Positions 25,723 to 36,081 are shown, counted from the stretch's first letter. The stretch is 54,961 bases of DNA from Planktomarina sp. (GCA_020630015.1 JAHDCF010000016.1:1-54961), one strand, 5' to 3'. Notes: generated by a model not told the origin, from the letters alone. Translations and numbers: made by a program.

Positions 25723-26085
25723 ATGTTGCGTATTTTGGCTCTTTTTTGTTCGGTATTGTTAACTCCGGTTGTGGCCTCTGCGCAGCAGGCAACCTCTGCC
25801 GCTGGTGCATCACTGCGTGTTTTGGATCGAACAACCGGTGAATTGGAAGATATCACCCTGCAACGCGAAAGTGCCGCACGCATGGGATCCCTGATCGTGA
25901 CATTGCGTGAATGTCGGTATCCGCGCCGTGCCATCAATTCCAACGCCTATGCCTATATCACTGTTGTTGACGAAAACTTGGGTGGGGTTGAGGTATTTTC
26001 CGGTTGGATGATTGCTTCATCGCCTGCTTTGAATTCTATGGAACACACACGTTATGACGTGTGGGTGCTGCGCTGCAAAAACTGA
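25723..26085 (+). CDS. DUF2155 domain protein, secreted
   Basis: This 120-residue protein starts with a signal peptide (MLRILALFCSVLLTPVVASA), so it is exported to the periplasm. The mature part carries the DUF2155 pattern: LRVLDRTTGELEDITLQ, TLRECRYP and the ending YDVWVLRC, where two Cys (in RECRYP and VLRCKN) may form a disulfide. The start follows the MlaD-like stop directly, so the two are probably cotranslated. The function of DUF2155 is unknown; the MlaD-DUF2155-aat neighbourhood points to an envelope role. Its 3' end overlaps convergent aat by 34 bp. Confidence 0.85.
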   Translation: MLRILALFCSVLLTPVVASAQQATSAAGASLRVLDRTTGELEDITLQRESAARMGSLIVTLRECRYPRRAINSNAYAYITVVDENLGGVEVFSGWMIASSPALNSMEHTRYDVWVLRCKN

Positions 26086-26693
26086 TCTTTATTCGGCAAT
26101 TCAAAACGGGTGATGTCAGCGTGATTGGTGATCGCCTCGGCCAATTGTGCGTGATACGACGCGCGCGATATTTCGATGGCGCCTAAGCTGATCAAATGAT
26201 CGGTGACAAATTGCGTGTCAAACAGTGTGAAACCACAGGCGCGTAAATGTTGGATCAAAAAGGCCAATGCGATTTTTGATCCATTGGTTTGGGCCGAATA
26301 CATGCTTTCCCCAAAAAACGCACCACCAATGGTCAGGCCAAAAACACCTCCCATCACGCCATGTTCATTCGAAACTTCGATGGCATGGGCATGCCCAAGC
26401 CGATGTAATGACAGGTAAACTTCCAAAAGATCATCGTTGATCCAAGTCCGTTCCCGATCAGAACAGGCGGCCACCGTCGCTGCAAAATCTCGGTTCAGTT
26501 CAGCAGTGACGGGATGGGTGCGGATGAATTTGCGCAGACTGCGTGACATGTGAAATCCATCCAGCGGAAAAACACCCCGTTCCTGTGGATCCAGCCAAAA
26601 CACCTCTTCACTGTCGCTGTCTTCGGCCATGGGAAACACGCCCATGGCATAGGCGTGCAACATTAATTCAGGTGTTAGATCAAAATCCGTCAC
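26052..26693 (-). CDS. aat: leucyl/phenylalanyl-tRNA--protein transferase
   Basis: This 213-residue enzyme adds Leu or Phe from tRNA to the N-terminus of proteins starting with Lys or Arg, marking them for ClpAP. Conserved segments are LMLHAYAMGVFPMAED (about 11-26), VFWLDPQERGVFPLD, GHAHAIEV...GVMGGVFGLTIGGAFFGESMYS (about 97-132) and FDTQFVTDHLISLGA. It lies 27 bp downstream of accC on the same strand, so is probably in the accBC operon. Its closeness to clpX is apt but may be coincidental. Confidence 0.94.
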   Translation of the reverse strand: MTDFDLTPELMLHAYAMGVFPMAEDSDSEEVFWLDPQERGVFPLDGFHMSRSLRKFIRTHPVTAELNRDFAATVAACSDRERTWINDDLLEVYLSLHRLGHAHAIEVSNEHGVMGGVFGLTIGGAFFGESMYSAQTNGSKIALAFLIQHLRACGFTLFDTQFVTDHLISLGAIEISRASYHAQLAEAITNHADITRFELPNKDQFLQRSTHTS

Positions 26694-26720
26694 AACCCGG
26701 CCTGATCCCGGAATCTGGCG

Positions 26721-28073
26721 TCAAACTTGGCCAAATTCCTTTTCCAACCATGTTTCCAACCAATGAATGGTGTAATCCCCGCTGTGCACGGCCTCTTCCT
26801 GCAACAAAGCATGAAAAAGCGGAACCGTGGTTTCAACGCCATCGACGATCAATTCGCCCAGTGCACGATGCAGCCGTGCCAAGGCAGATTGCCGGTCACG
26901 GCCATGAACAATCAATTTTCCGATCAAGCTGTCATAATATGGCGGGATTGAATATCCGTCGTACAAGGCAGAATCCATGCGAACACCAAGACCACCCGGC
27001 GCATGATACGCCGAAACCTTACCGGGGCGGGGCGCAAAACCGGGAAATGTTTCCGCGTTGATCCGCACCTCGATGGCATGGCCAGAGATTTCCAGATCTT
27101 CTTGTGCAAAGCTTAAGGGATCACCTTGGGCCACCAAGATTTGTTCACGGACCAGATCAACGCCAAAAATCGCCTCGGTTACTGGGTGTTCCACCTGAAG
27201 GCGGGTGTTCATTTCGATGAAATAGAACTCGCCTTTTTCATACAAGAATTCGATTGTACCGGCACCGATGTAATTAATCCGGGCGACGGCATCGGCACAA
27301 GTATTCCCGATTTTTGCGCGTTCTTCGGGGCTGATGCAGGGGCCGGGGGCCTCCTCAAATACTTTTTGATGGCGACGTTGCAGGGAACAATCGCGTTCCC
27401 CCAAATGCACGGCGTTGCCTTTGCCATCTCCAAAGACCTGAATTTCGATGTGGCGCGGCGTGGTCAGATATTTTTCGATGTAAACTTCATCATTGCCAAA
27501 GGCGGCTTTGCCTTCGGCCCGGGCCGCGCCAAATGCCGTTGGCATTTCTTCAGCGGAATTTGCCACCTTCATACCACGGCCACCGCCGCCTGCGGTCGCT
27601 TTGATGATTACTGGATACCCGAAATCTTCACCGATTTTCAAAGCGGTCTCCAGATCGGGAACCCCGCCATCAGATCCGGGAACACAAGGAACTCCCAGTG
27701 CTTTCATCGTGTCTTTGGCGCTGATTTTATCGCCCATGATACGGATGTGTTCTGCAGTTGGGCCAATAAATGTGATGTCGTGATCTTCAAGCGCCTGCAC
27801 AAATGCGGCGTTTTCGCTGAGAAAGCCGTACCCGGGATGAATGGCATCCGCGCCTGTTATTTCGGCGGCCGCGATGATCGCGGGAATGCAAAGATAACTG
27901 TCGGTGCTGGATGGTGGGCCAATGCAAACCGCTTCATCCGCCATTCGAACATGCATGGCATCCACATCAGCCGTCGAATGCACCGCGACAGTGGCAATTC
28001 CCATTTCGCGCGCGGCGCGAATGACACGCAGGGCGATTTCGCCCCGGTTGGCGACAAGAATTTTCTGAATCAT
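26721..28073 (-). CDS. accC: acetyl-CoA carboxylase biotin carboxylase subunit
   Basis: This 450-residue ATP-grasp enzyme carboxylates biotin on BCCP, the first step of fatty acid synthesis. The N-terminal [21 protein letters not shown], the glycine-rich ATP loop [14 protein letters not shown] (about 159-172) and the active-site [14 protein letters not shown] (about 287-300) are all present. The length is typical. The start shares a base with the accB stop (TAATG), so BCCP and carboxylase are made together. Confidence 0.96.
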   Translation of the reverse strand: MIQKILVANRGEIALRVIRAAREMGIATVAVHSTADVDAMHVRMADEAVCIGPPSSTDSYLCIPAIIAAAEITGADAIHPGYGFLSENAAFVQALEDHDITFIGPTAEHIRIMGDKISAKDTMKALGVPCVPGSDGGVPDLETALKIGEDFGYPVIIKATAGGGGRGMKVANSAEEMPTAFGAARAEGKAAFGNDEVYIEKYLTTPRHIEIQVFGDGKGNAVHLGERDCSLQRRHQKVFEEAPGPCISPEERAKIGNTCADAVARINYIGAGTIEFLYEKGEFYFIEMNTRLQVEHPVTEAIFGVDLVREQILVAQGDPLSFAQEDLEISGHAIEVRINAETFPGFAPRPGKVSAYHAPGGLGVRMDSALYDGYSIPPYYDSLIGKLIVHGRDRQSALARLHRALGELIVDGVETTVPLFHALLQEEAVHSGDYTIHWLETWLEKEFGQV

Positions 28074-28585
28074 TATTCCAAAATCACCAAAGGCGCCCCG
28101 AATTCGACAGGTGAACCATCTTCCACCAGAATGCGTTTAACCGTTCCACTGCGCGGTGCAGGAATTTGGTTCATTGTTTTCATGGCTTCGATGATCAGCA
28201 ATGTGTCGCCTTCGTTCACCTTTTGCCCAACGCTGATAAAGGACGGTGCGCCGGGTTCCGCCTGCATATAGATGGTGCCAACCATCGGGGATGGAACCGC
28301 ACCTGGGTGGGATGATGGATCGTCGGCTGCGGGTGCAGGGGCCTCTGCCGCTGCGGCGGGCGCTGCTGCCACTGGGGCGGCGGCCGGAGCGGGGGCCGGG
28401 GCGGCTGCCAGTGCGGCTGGGGCGGCAGTTGCAACCACTTGTTGGGCCTTGCTGACGCGCACTGTCAGGCTGTCGGCTTCACCGTATTCGCGGTCAACTT
28501 CGATTTCGGTCAAATCTTGATCATTCAGCAATTCTGCCAGTGCCTTAATAAAGGCGACGTCGGAGTCGTGCGGTTTCTTCGCCAT
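28073..28585 (-). CDS. accB: acetyl-CoA carboxylase biotin carboxyl carrier protein
   Basis: This 170-residue carrier has an N-terminal helical segment (about 1-50), an Ala/Pro-rich flexible linker (about 53-90) and a biotinyl domain (about 92-170). The biotinylated residue is Lys136 in EAMKTMNQ, and the protruding thumb region matches [13 protein letters not shown]. It is the first gene of the accB-accC(-aat) operon. The 250 bp upstream contain no other gene I can support. Confidence 0.95.
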   Translation of the reverse strand: MAKKPHDSDVAFIKALAELLNDQDLTEIEVDREYGEADSLTVRVSKAQQVVATAAPAALAAAPAPAPAAAPVAAAPAAAAEAPAPAADDPSSHPGAVPSPMVGTIYMQAEPGAPSFISVGQKVNEGDTLLIIEAMKTMNQIPAPRSGTVKRILVEDGSPVEFGAPLVILE

Positions 28586-28795
28586 ATTTTCCCTCTCGCG
28601 GCTGATGGCCTGCGTCTCAAATTTTGTTTGGGTATAGGCGAAGGTTTAAGCAAGGGAAAGCGGTCAGGTGACGTGACGTTAAGAAAACAGTCCCTTCATC
28701 GCTCAAAATTGGTGATTTCGCACAGGAACTCTGGAGATTTTTGTCTCCTATCCCTGCAGATGGGCCACCTGATGTTTGCGGTAACCCATTGATGG

Positions 28796-28824
28796 CGCGC
28801 GCCCTGATTCACTCAAAGCGCGCG
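28796..28824. terminator. G+C-rich hairpin downstream of acs
   Basis: CGCGCGC (28796-28802) pairs with GCGCGCG (28818-28824) over a 15-nt loop, about 12 bp past the acs stop codon on the minus strand. No U tract follows, so termination is only suggested by position. Confidence 0.3.
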
Positions 28825-28835
28825 TATCTTTCGTT

Positions 28836-30779
28836 TTAGCTGCGGTTCATCCGATTTTCGATCAGATCATCCACCACCGAAGGATCGGCAAGGGTGGATG
28901 TATCCCCCAAGGCGCCGAAATCATCTTCGGCCACTTTGCGCAGGATGCGGCGCATGATTTTGCCGGATCTGGTTTTTGGCAAACCCGGTGCCCATTGGAT
29001 CAAATCGGGTGATGCAATGGGGCCGATTTCTTTGCGCACCCAGTTGCGCAGTTCTGTGCGCAGATCCTCAGTCGGTTCTTCGCCGACCATCAAAGTAACA
29101 TAGCAATAGATGCCTTGGCCTTTGATCTCGTGCGGGTAACCAACCACAGCGGCTTCTGACACTTTGTCATGGGCCACCAACGCGCTCTCAACCTCGGCCG
29201 TTCCCATGCGGTGACCGGATACATTGATCACATCATCCACGCGGCCGGTGATCCAATAATCACCATCTTCATCCCGGCGACAGCCATCGCCCGTGAAATA
29301 GTACCCTTTGTAATCGCTGAAATAGGTTTTCACGAACCTTTCGTGATCCCCCCAAACGGTGCGCATCTGCCCCGGCCAGCTGTCTTTGATGCACAAAACA
29401 CCCTCGGCTGGATTTCCGGTGATTTCTTTTCCAGTTTGAGCATCCAAAACAATCGGTTCGATGCCAAAGAAAGGTTGTTGGCAAGAACCGGGTTTTGTGG
29501 CTGTTGCCCCGGGCAGGGGTGTCATGAGGTGACCGCCTGTTTCGGTTTGCCACCAGGTGTCGACGATGGGCGCTTTGCCTTTGCCCACAACATCGTTGTA
29601 CCAATTCCATGCCTCGGGATTGATGGGTTCACCCACGGTGCCCAAAACTTTGATGGACGACAGATCGTATTTTTCAACAAAGCTGTTGCCTTGCCCCATC
29701 AGCGCGCGAATGGCGGTTGGGGCGGTATAGAATTGGTTGACTTTGTGCTTTTCGCACACGGCCCAGAACCGACCAGCGTCGGGGTATGTTGGCACGCCTT
29801 CAAACATTAGCGTTGTCGCACCGTTGGCCAAGGGGCCATAAACGATATAGCTGTGCCCAGTCACCCAACCCACATCTGCGGTGCACCAATAGATATCCCC
29901 ATCGTGATAATCGAAGCTAATTTTATGGGTCATGGCTGCGTAGACAAGATACCCACCCGTGGTGTGCACAACACCCTTGGGCGCACCGGTGGAACCGGAG
30001 GTATACAGAATGAACAACGGGTCTTCGGCGTTCATCGGTTCTGGCGCACAATCGGCAGAGGCATCAGCCATCATCGCATTATAGCTGTGATCACGGCCGT
30101 CTTTGTTGCCGGGCCCGCCGTTGGTGCGTTCCACAACCAAGGTTGTTACATCCCCTGAAATCTCAAGCGCCTTATCAACGTTGGCCTTTAGAGGGGTGGC
30201 TTTGCCACCGCGCGGGGCCTCGTCTGCGGTGACAATCAGTTTGGCATCGCAAGCTGAAACACGGGCGGCCAGCGCCTCGGGCGAGAAGCCGCCAAATACG
30301 ATGGAATGAATGGCACCAACACGGTTACACGCCAGCATGGCATAGGCGGCCTCTGGGATCATGGGCATATAAAGGACAACACGATCCCCTTTGCCCACGC
30401 CCAAGGATTTATAAACATTGGCCAATTTGCACACCTGTTCGTGCAATTGGGCATAGGTGATGTGTTTGCTGTCGTCTGGATTATCGCCTTCCCAGATGAT
30501 TGCGGTTTGATCCCCGCGGGTGGCAAGGTGGCGATCAATGCAGTTGGCGGAAACGTTCAGGACACCATCTTCGTACCATTTGATGGATACATCCGGATGG
30601 GCATAGCTGACATTTTTGATTTTTGTGGGGGCCTTGATCCAATCCACGCGGTTGCTTTGTTCGGCCCAAAAGGCATCCGGATCTTTAATCGATGCGGCAT
30701 ACATATCTTTGTATTTGGCAGCATCCACATGGGATTTTGCAGAAAAATCAGATGATGGGGGGTACGTCTTGTCAGCCAT
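28836..30779 (-). CDS. acs: acetyl-CoA synthetase (AMP-forming)
   Basis: This 647-residue enzyme activates acetate to acetyl-CoA through acetyl-AMP. The AMP-binding loop [15 protein letters not shown] (about 265-279), the WWQTETGG motif (about 415-422), and the acetylatable Lys in [15 protein letters not shown] near the C-terminus are present. Deacetylation at that residue normally controls Acs. The length fits the family. It lies 104 bp downstream of livF on the same strand, separated by two palindromes. The context (ScfR regulator, symporter-kinase) suggests acetate-responsive expression. Confidence 0.95.
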   Translation of the reverse strand: MADKTYPPSSDFSAKSHVDAAKYKDMYAASIKDPDAFWAEQSNRVDWIKAPTKIKNVSYAHPDVSIKWYEDGVLNVSANCIDRHLATRGDQTAIIWEGDNPDDSKHITYAQLHEQVCKLANVYKSLGVGKGDRVVLYMPMIPEAAYAMLACNRVGAIHSIVFGGFSPEALAARVSACDAKLIVTADEAPRGGKATPLKANVDKALEISGDVTTLVVERTNGGPGNKDGRDHSYNAMMADASADCAPEPMNAEDPLFILYTSGSTGAPKGVVHTTGGYLVYAAMTHKISFDYHDGDIYWCTADVGWVTGHSYIVYGPLANGATTLMFEGVPTYPDAGRFWAVCEKHKVNQFYTAPTAIRALMGQGNSFVEKYDLSSIKVLGTVGEPINPEAWNWYNDVVGKGKAPIVDTWWQTETGGHLMTPLPGATATKPGSCQQPFFGIEPIVLDAQTGKEITGNPAEGVLCIKDSWPGQMRTVWGDHERFVKTYFSDYKGYYFTGDGCRRDEDGDYWITGRVDDVINVSGHRMGTAEVESALVAHDKVSEAAVVGYPHEIKGQGIYCYVTLMVGEEPTEDLRTELRNWVRKEIGPIASPDLIQWAPGLPKTRSGKIMRRILRKVAEDDFGALGDTSTLADPSVVDDLIENRMNRS

Positions 30780-30802
30780 GGCTGGTCCTTTCGTCGGGTC
30801 CT

Positions 30803-30823
30803 GTTCCGGATTTAATCCGGAAC
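30803..30823. repeat. perfect palindromic element upstream of acs
   Basis: GTTCCGGAT-tta-ATCCGGAAC is a perfect 9-bp inverted repeat with a 3-nt loop. It lies in the 104-bp gap between livF and acs and resembles short extragenic palindromes common in alphaproteobacteria. It could also act as an RNA hairpin affecting acs. Confidence 0.55.
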
Positions 30824-30850
30824 CTCATGGTTATGTGGTCTTTGAAAGTT

Positions 30851-30871
30851 GCCCCGGGCAAAGCCCGAGGC
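30851..30871. repeat. second palindromic element, possible liv terminator
   Basis: GCCCCGGGC-aaa-GCCCGAGGC forms a 9-bp stem with one mismatch, 13 bp past the livF stop codon on the minus strand. It could end or weaken the liv transcript before acs. It pairs with the element at 30803-30823 as a tandem palindrome. Confidence 0.5.
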
Positions 30872-30883
30872 ACAAAAGGGCGA

Positions 30884-31636
30884 TTAGATCGCCAAATATT
30901 TTTCGCGCAGTTTTTGATCGTCCAGCACTTCTTTTGCCGAACCATCATAAACAACGGTGCCTGTGTCCAAAATCACGGCGCGATCGGCCAGTTTAAGGGC
31001 GGCCACGGCGTTTTGTTCCACAATCACGGTTGTGATGCCTTGTTCGCGGATGTGATTCAGGGTCTTTGCAATTTCTTGCACAATCACCGGGGCCAAACCT
31101 TCGTACGGTTCATCCAGCAACAGAACCTTAATGTCGCGACACAAGGCACGACCAATGGCCAACATTTGTTGTTCACCACCAGACAATGTTACCCCATCTT
31201 GCTTGCGACGTTCCCCCAAGCGTGGAAACAGATCAAAAATCCGATCAATTCCCCATCCTTTGGGTGGGGCGATCTGGGCCAGTTGGAGGTTTTCTTCCAC
31301 CGTTAGGCCGGGAATGATCCGCCGATCCTCGGGCACAAGGCCAAGCCCCGCTTGCGATGCTTCGTGGCTGGCCATTTCGTGCAACGGTTGGTGATCAAGC
31401 CAGATTTCCCCTTTGGTCAATTCTGGGTCGCCCATCCGCGCAATGGTGCGCAGGGTGGATGTTTTCCCTGCGCCGTTGCGGCCCAAAAGGGCAAGGATCT
31501 CACCCTCGTGGATATTAAAGCTGACGCCTTGAACGATATAGCTTTCCCCGTAATAGGCATGAATATCATGTACGCTGAGAAAGGCCGGGGCCGTAGAGGC
31601 ATGGTTCGCATTTGGATCAAAAGGTTGGTTCATCAT
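30884..31636 (-). CDS. livF: branched-chain amino acid-type ABC transporter ATPase LivF
   Basis: This 250-residue ABC ATPase has Walker A LLGRNGAGKTSTLRTI (about 50-65), signature VTLSGGEQQMLAIGRAL (about 148-164), Walker B VLLLDEPYEGLAP, and a LivF-type ending. The consecutive ATG codons at 31636 and 31633 follow AAGGAT. It is the last gene of the minus-strand Liv cluster (binding protein, livH, livM, livG, livF). The ligand is not necessarily an amino acid; next to acs and an ScfR-like regulator it may be a short-chain acid or related compound. Confidence 0.9.
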   Translation of the reverse strand: MMNQPFDPNANHASTAPAFLSVHDIHAYYGESYIVQGVSFNIHEGEILALLGRNGAGKTSTLRTIARMGDPELTKGEIWLDHQPLHEMASHEASQAGLGLVPEDRRIIPGLTVEENLQLAQIAPPKGWGIDRIFDLFPRLGERRKQDGVTLSGGEQQMLAIGRALCRDIKVLLLDEPYEGLAPVIVQEIAKTLNHIREQGITTVIVEQNAVAALKLADRAVILDTGTVVYDGSAKEVLDDQKLREKYLAI

Positions 31637-31644
31637 ACTGATCC

Positions 31645-32403
31645 TTATACCTGTGCTTCGCCCAAATACGCTTCGCGCACTTTGGGGTGGCCTTTAATGT
31701 TGTCGGGCGTGTCTTCCACCAACGGTGTCCCTTGGGCCAAAACGGTGATCCGTTCGGCAAGGCTGAACACCACGTGCATGTCGTGTTCAATGATTGCGAT
31801 GGTGATGTCGCGCTGGTCCTTGATCTCTTTCAACAGATCAATGGTGTTGTTGGTATCGGCCCGCGCCATCCCGGCGGTGGGTTCATCCAACAAAAGCAAC
31901 CGAGGCTCTTGCGCCAAACACATGCCAATCTCAAGGCGGCGTTTATCCCCCCGAGACAGGCTTGAAGCATGCATGTCGCGCTTTTCAGCCATGTTCATAT
32001 CTTCCAGCACCTGTTCGGCGTGTTCGATGATGTCCTTTTGGCTGTTCACGCTGGGCCACGCGTTTAATTCGAAAGACCCATCGCGTTTGGCAAGGCATGG
32101 GATCATCATGTTTTCCATAACGCTGAGGTCGCCAAAGATTTCAGGGGTTTGAAACACCCGCGAAATACCCATCTGGTTAATCTGATAAGGCGTTTGGCCC
32201 AACACAGATTGTCCGTCGAACATGACAGATCCCGTGTCGGGGATCAGTTTGCCCACCAAACAGTTCAGAAGGGTGGATTTGCCAGCCCCATTGGGGCCGA
32301 TAATGGCATGGACAGAGTTTTCTGACACGCTGAGGTTTACATCCCCCAGCGCCTGCAGACCGCCGAAGCGTTTGTTCACACCTTTAACTTCAAGGATACC
32401 CAT
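31645..32403 (-). CDS. livG: branched-chain amino acid-type ABC transporter ATPase LivG
   Basis: This 252-residue ABC ATPase contains Walker A IGPNGAGKSTLLNCLVG (about 35-51) and signature SSLSRGDKRRLEIGMCLA (about 149-166), in which the common LSxGxQR is LSRGDKR, as in many LivG proteins. Walker B is LLLDEPTAGMA. It lies 8 bp from livF and 12 bp from livM, forming one operon. Confidence 0.9.
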   Translation of the reverse strand: MGILEVKGVNKRFGGLQALGDVNLSVSENSVHAIIGPNGAGKSTLLNCLVGKLIPDTGSVMFDGQSVLGQTPYQINQMGISRVFQTPEIFGDLSVMENMMIPCLAKRDGSFELNAWPSVNSQKDIIEHAEQVLEDMNMAEKRDMHASSLSRGDKRRLEIGMCLAQEPRLLLLDEPTAGMARADTNNTIDLLKEIKDQRDITIAIIEHDMHVVFSLAERITVLAQGTPLVEDTPDNIKGHPKVREAYLGEAQV

Positions 32404-32415
32404 AATTCTGCTTCC

Positions 32416-33606
32416 TTATTCTGCGGGTGTGGATTGTGCGGCGGTGTCTTTGGAACCACCACGGCGGAACAAACGGCCAATGCGTTGCCCCAGTTCAACC
32501 AAACCACCGGGCAGGAAGATGATCACGGCCATAAACAACAGGCCAAGTGTCAAATGCCAGCCTTTCCCGATGAAGGGGTGGATGATGGTAACGAGGAAAT
32601 CCTCGATCCCGTCAGGCATAAATTCAAACCACTTGTGCAAGATGTTGTCGTTGATCTTGGAAATGATGTTTTCCATGTATTTGATCATACCTGCGCCCAA
32701 AACGGGGCCAATCAACGTGCCAGCACCGCCCAAGATGGACATCAACACAACCTCGCCAGAGGCGGTCCAGAACATGCGTTCCGGGCCAACTTGTGTGTCC
32801 ATGGCAACCATAAGCCCACCAGCCAGACCCGCATACATGCCAGAGATGACAAAGGCCGCAAGTGTATAGGGCTTAGAGTTCAGACCGGTGTAATTCATGC
32901 GCTGTTGGTTGGATTTCACGGCTCGCAACATCATGCCGAATGGTGATCTGAACAGGCGGATCGACAGATAGAATGCGATCAACATGAACACCACGGCGAT
33001 GTAATATCCCGCATTGAAAGTGAACAACCAATTACCCAATTCAAGTTCAAAGCTGGACCGCATATCAAGGCCAAACAGGTTGGCACGTCCAATTTCACCT
33101 TCAGCCAGATTTGACAGCAATGGTGTGTCGGTTGCTTTGATTTGAAGCCCGGTTTCACCACCAGTGATTGGTGTCAAAACAGAGTAGGCAAGGGCATAAG
33201 ACATCTGCGCAAACGCAAGCGTGAGGATCGAAAAGTAAATCCCAGACCGGCGCAAAGAGATATATCCAACAACCACGGCAAACAAACCGGCGAACACAAT
33301 CGACATCAAGATTGCCGGAATAACGTTCAGGGTCAGAAGCTTCATCATCCAGATCGCTGCGTAAGACCCCACACCCAAGAAAGCGGCGTGACCAAACGAC
33401 AGGTATCCGGTCAGGCCGAACAGGATGTTAAAACCAATGGCAAAGATACCAAAAATGATGAACCGCTGCATCAAGTCAGGATAGCCTGCATTGAACTGAG
33501 CCAGCTCTGATGTTTCAGGGAATGGGTTCAGGATGAACGGTGCAAATACGGTCAAACAGATGACAATGATAAACAACCGCAAGTCTTTGTTATTGAGACC
33601 TAGCAT
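32416..33606 (-). CDS. livM: branched-chain amino acid-type ABC permease LivM
   Basis: This 396-residue permease has about nine or ten membrane segments. The LivM-type signature is [21 protein letters not shown] (about 64-84). The coupling region [23 protein letters not shown] (about 221-243) contacts the ATPase, followed by [20 protein letters not shown]. It is slightly longer than many LivM because of a periplasmic insertion near 170-190. It starts 3 bp after the livH stop. Confidence 0.9.
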   Translation of the reverse strand: MLGLNNKDLRLFIIVICLTVFAPFILNPFPETSELAQFNAGYPDLMQRFIIFGIFAIGFNILFGLTGYLSFGHAAFLGVGSYAAIWMMKLLTLNVIPAILMSIVFAGLFAVVVGYISLRRSGIYFSILTLAFAQMSYALAYSVLTPITGGETGLQIKATDTPLLSNLAEGEIGRANLFGLDMRSSFELELGNWLFTFNAGYYIAVVFMLIAFYLSIRLFRSPFGMMLRAVKSNQQRMNYTGLNSKPYTLAAFVISGMYAGLAGGLMVAMDTQVGPERMFWTASGEVVLMSILGGAGTLIGPVLGAGMIKYMENIISKINDNILHKWFEFMPDGIEDFLVTIIHPFIGKGWHLTLGLLFMAVIIFLPGGLVELGQRIGRLFRRGGSKDTAAQSTPAE

Positions 33607-33609
33607 GGA

Positions 33610-34635
33610 TTATTCCTCCATCACGCCTTTGCGACCCATAAGGCCACGTGGACGCGTCAGCAAAACGATGATGGCGACCAGATAGATGATAACCTGGTTG
33701 ATGCCTGGAATGATCGCGATGACCTGTGCCATCGATGCGAAACTTTCAAGAATGCCCAGCAGAAACCCTGCTAAGACGGCGCCGGGAAGCGATCCCATGC
33801 CACCCACAACAACCACCACAAAGCTGAGAACCAAGAAATCCATTCCCATATGATAGTTGGGTGAATTGATGGGCGTGTACATCACACCAGCCAGACCCGC
33901 CACACAGGCCGCGATGGCGAACATGATGGTAAAGCGCCGGTCAATGTTGATCCCCAAAAGCCCCACTGTTTCGCGATCTGCCATACCCGCACGCACAACC
34001 ATCCCAAAGGTGGTGAACTGCAAAAAGGCAAAGACCGCAGCAATGGTGATCATCGCAAAGGCAAAATAAATCAGGCGCCAATATGGATAGATTATGTTTT
34101 CCATCCCAATCAAAACGCCAAAGTCAAACGATCCGTCCAACGCCGCCGGAGCAGGGGTCGGGATCGGGTTTGCGCCATAGATTGCTTTGATGATTTCTTG
34201 CAAAACAATCGCCAAACCAAATGTCACAAGGATTTGGTCGGCATGGGGGCGCTTATAGAAATGTTTGATCAGGCCGCGTTCCATGATCACGCCAACCAAC
34301 ATCATGATGGGGATCGAAAACAAAATGGCCAATGGCACTGACCAGTTTATGATCATTTGCCCCGCATCCGCACCGAACCAATCGTAGACATACGGAATAT
34401 CCACTTTCAGCGGATTGCCCAGAAAATCTGTCCGCGTTTCATCAATGGTTTCGCGGCTTATGCTTAAAATACGCTGAAGTGTCACAGCACAAAATGCGCC
34501 GATCATAAACAGCGCACCATGGGCAAAGTTCACAACGCCCAAGGTTCCGAAAATCAAGGTCAATCCCAAAGCAATCAGCGCATACGCGCTGCCTTTGTCC
34601 AACCCATTAAGAATCTGCAAGATTAAGGCTTCCAT
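33610..34635 (-). CDS. livH: branched-chain amino acid-type ABC permease LivH
   Basis: This 341-residue permease partner of LivM has the LivH signature GLTLIFGTLGVVNFAHGALFM (about 24-44). It shows QILVTFGLAIVLQEI, the coupling loop FGMVVRAGMADRETVGLLGI (about 212-231) and GGMGSLPGAVLAGFLLGI. A hydrophilic stretch near residues 58-85 is longer than in E. coli LivH. It follows the binding-protein gene after a 93-bp gap with a hairpin. Confidence 0.9.
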   Translation of the reverse strand: MEALILQILNGLDKGSAYALIALGLTLIFGTLGVVNFAHGALFMIGAFCAVTLQRILSISRETIDETRTDFLGNPLKVDIPYVYDWFGADAGQMIINWSVPLAILFSIPIMMLVGVIMERGLIKHFYKRPHADQILVTFGLAIVLQEIIKAIYGANPIPTPAPAALDGSFDFGVLIGMENIIYPYWRLIYFAFAMITIAAVFAFLQFTTFGMVVRAGMADRETVGLLGINIDRRFTIMFAIAACVAGLAGVMYTPINSPNYHMGMDFLVLSFVVVVVGGMGSLPGAVLAGFLLGILESFASMAQVIAIIPGINQVIIYLVAIIVLLTRPRGLMGRKGVMEE

Positions 34636-34682
34636 GTCCCCACCTGGATCTTTGTGCCCGTTTGAACGGTCAGCAAGTTAGT

Positions 34683-34716
34683 ATGAAAAGAAGGGCAGGT
34701 CACATCGGACCTGCCC
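34683..34716 (-). terminator. intercistronic hairpin after the Liv binding-protein gene
   Basis: GGGCAGGTC (34693-34701) pairs perfectly with GACCTGCCC (34708-34716) over a 6-nt loop. On the minus strand it is followed by TTCTTTTCAT. It sits 12 bp past the binding-protein stop codon and before livH. Such partial terminators commonly keep binding-protein mRNA in excess over the permease genes. Confidence 0.7.
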
Positions 34717-34728
34717 AACAAAGATCGC

Positions 34729-36081
34729 TTATGCGCCAGGGTTACAAGACCCCAAAGTTGCTTCAGCACCACCCATTTGTGGGTGATCTGGCTCGTACAT
34801 CACCTGAGCGACAGGTGTGACTTCGACAACTTCCAGAAGGTCGAATTCTGATGTTGGGTTTTCTTTACCCTTCACAACCAGAACGTCTTTGAAACACTGG
34901 TGATCGGCGCCACGGTACAATGTCTTACCGTTGCCCAATCCGTCGAATTCAAAGTCTTCCAAAGCTTCTGCAACCGCACATGGGTTGAAGGACTTCGCAC
35001 GGTTTACAGCATCAGCATACAAAAGTGTCTGACAGTAAACTGTGTGCGCCGCCTGTGATGGCGGGAAGCCGTACTTGGTGCCGAATGATTTTGTGAAGGC
35101 TTTTGAACCTTCGTCAGTCAGTGACCAGTGCCAGTTTGTTGAACCGAAGATGCCTTTAACGTTTGCACCAGCACCACGTGCCATCAAACGAGAGTACAAA
35201 GGAACAACGATCTGGAAGTCTTTGTTGTTCACGACTTTGTCGCGCAGACCAAACTGAACCGCAGAGGTCAAAGAGTTGATCATGTTACCGCCATAGTGGT
35301 TCAGAACCAAAACGTCAGCATCTGTTTGAAGAACAGGCGCGATGTAAGAAGAGAAGTCAGTTTGTGTCAGTGGTGTCTTAACCGCGTTCACAGTTTCCCA
35401 ACCCATGCCTTCTGTCGCTTGAACAACAGCTTCTTCAGTTGTGTAACCCCAGTTATAGTCAGCGGTCAGGTGATATGCTTTACGATCTTTACCGTAGGCA
35501 TTCGCCAACACCGGCGCCAAAGCAGCACCTGACATATAGGAGTTAAAGAAGTGGCGGAAACCGTTTGCTTTACGGTCTTTACCGGTTGTGTCGTTTGAGT
35601 GTGTCAAACCAGCCATGAAGATGATGCCGGCTTCTTGGCACAAGGCCTGAACCGCAACAGCAACACCAGAAGACGAACCACCTGTGATCATCACAGCACC
35701 GTCTTTTTCGATCATGGATTTCGCAGACGCACGTGCAGCATCTGATTTGGTCTGAGTGTCACCTGTGACGTACTCTACCTTTTTGCCCAGGATGCCGTTG
35801 CCTTCCAAAGTTTTGGAAGAGAACGTGTTGATCATCCCGCCGTCGCCGCCACCGTTCAGGTGCTCTACCGCCAACTCATAGGCGCGCAGTTCGTCTGCAC
35901 CTTCGTCCGCGTATGGGCCTGATTGTGGAACGTTGAAGCCCAAGGTTACCGTGCTGCCGGTTGGCGCGTTGGTGAAACCAGAGTGGCTTCCAGCTGTGAG
36001 GATCGTGGGCAGAGCCAAACCGGCGCCTGCGGCGGCACCAGTTTTCAATACACCACGACGGGTCACATTAGATTTAGACAT
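34729..36081 (-). CDS. Liv-type periplasmic substrate-binding protein (Tat-exported)
   Basis: This 450-residue receptor starts with a twin-arginine signal, [20 protein letters not shown] (about 5-24), so it is exported folded by Tat. The mature part is a type I periplasmic-binding fold: VTLGFNVPQSGPYADEGADELRAYELAVEHLN, a DTQTKSDAARASAKSMIEKDGAVMITGGSSSG region that forms the first ligand lobe, and YNWGYTTEEAVV. A GGGAGGA site precedes ATG 36081. It heads the liv operon and is divergent from the ScfR-like regulator. It is longer than E. coli LivJ, resembling amide/urea-type receptors in size; the ligand is unknown. Confidence 0.88.
   Translation of the reverse strand: MSKSNVTRRGVLKTGAAAGAGLALPTILTAGSHSGFTNAPTGSTVTLGFNVPQSGPYADEGADELRAYELAVEHLNGGGDGGMINTFSSKTLEGNGILGKKVEYVTGDTQTKSDAARASAKSMIEKDGAVMITGGSSSGVAVAVQALCQEAGIIFMAGLTHSNDTTGKDRKANGFRHFFNSYMSGAALAPVLANAYGKDRKAYHLTADYNWGYTTEEAVVQATEGMGWETVNAVKTPLTQTDFSSYIAPVLQTDADVLVLNHYGGNMINSLTSAVQFGLRDKVVNNKDFQIVVPLYSRLMARGAGANVKGIFGSTNWHWSLTDEGSKAFTKSFGTKYGFPPSQAAHTVYCQTLLYADAVNRAKSFNPCAVAEALEDFEFDGLGNGKTLYRGADHQCFKDVLVVKGKENPTSEFDLLEVVEVTPVAQVMYEPDHPQMGGAEATLGSCNPGA

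Noticed and set aside
27126-28271. 381-residue plus-strand open frame opposite accC and accB
   Set aside because: It is antisense to two essential, motif-complete genes and its sequence is typical of a reverse-strand shadow.
34729-36081. Assignment of the Liv-type receptor as UrtA (urea)
   Set aside because: Its size is compatible, but there are no urease or urt-type ATPase neighbours and the acs/ScfR context points elsewhere.
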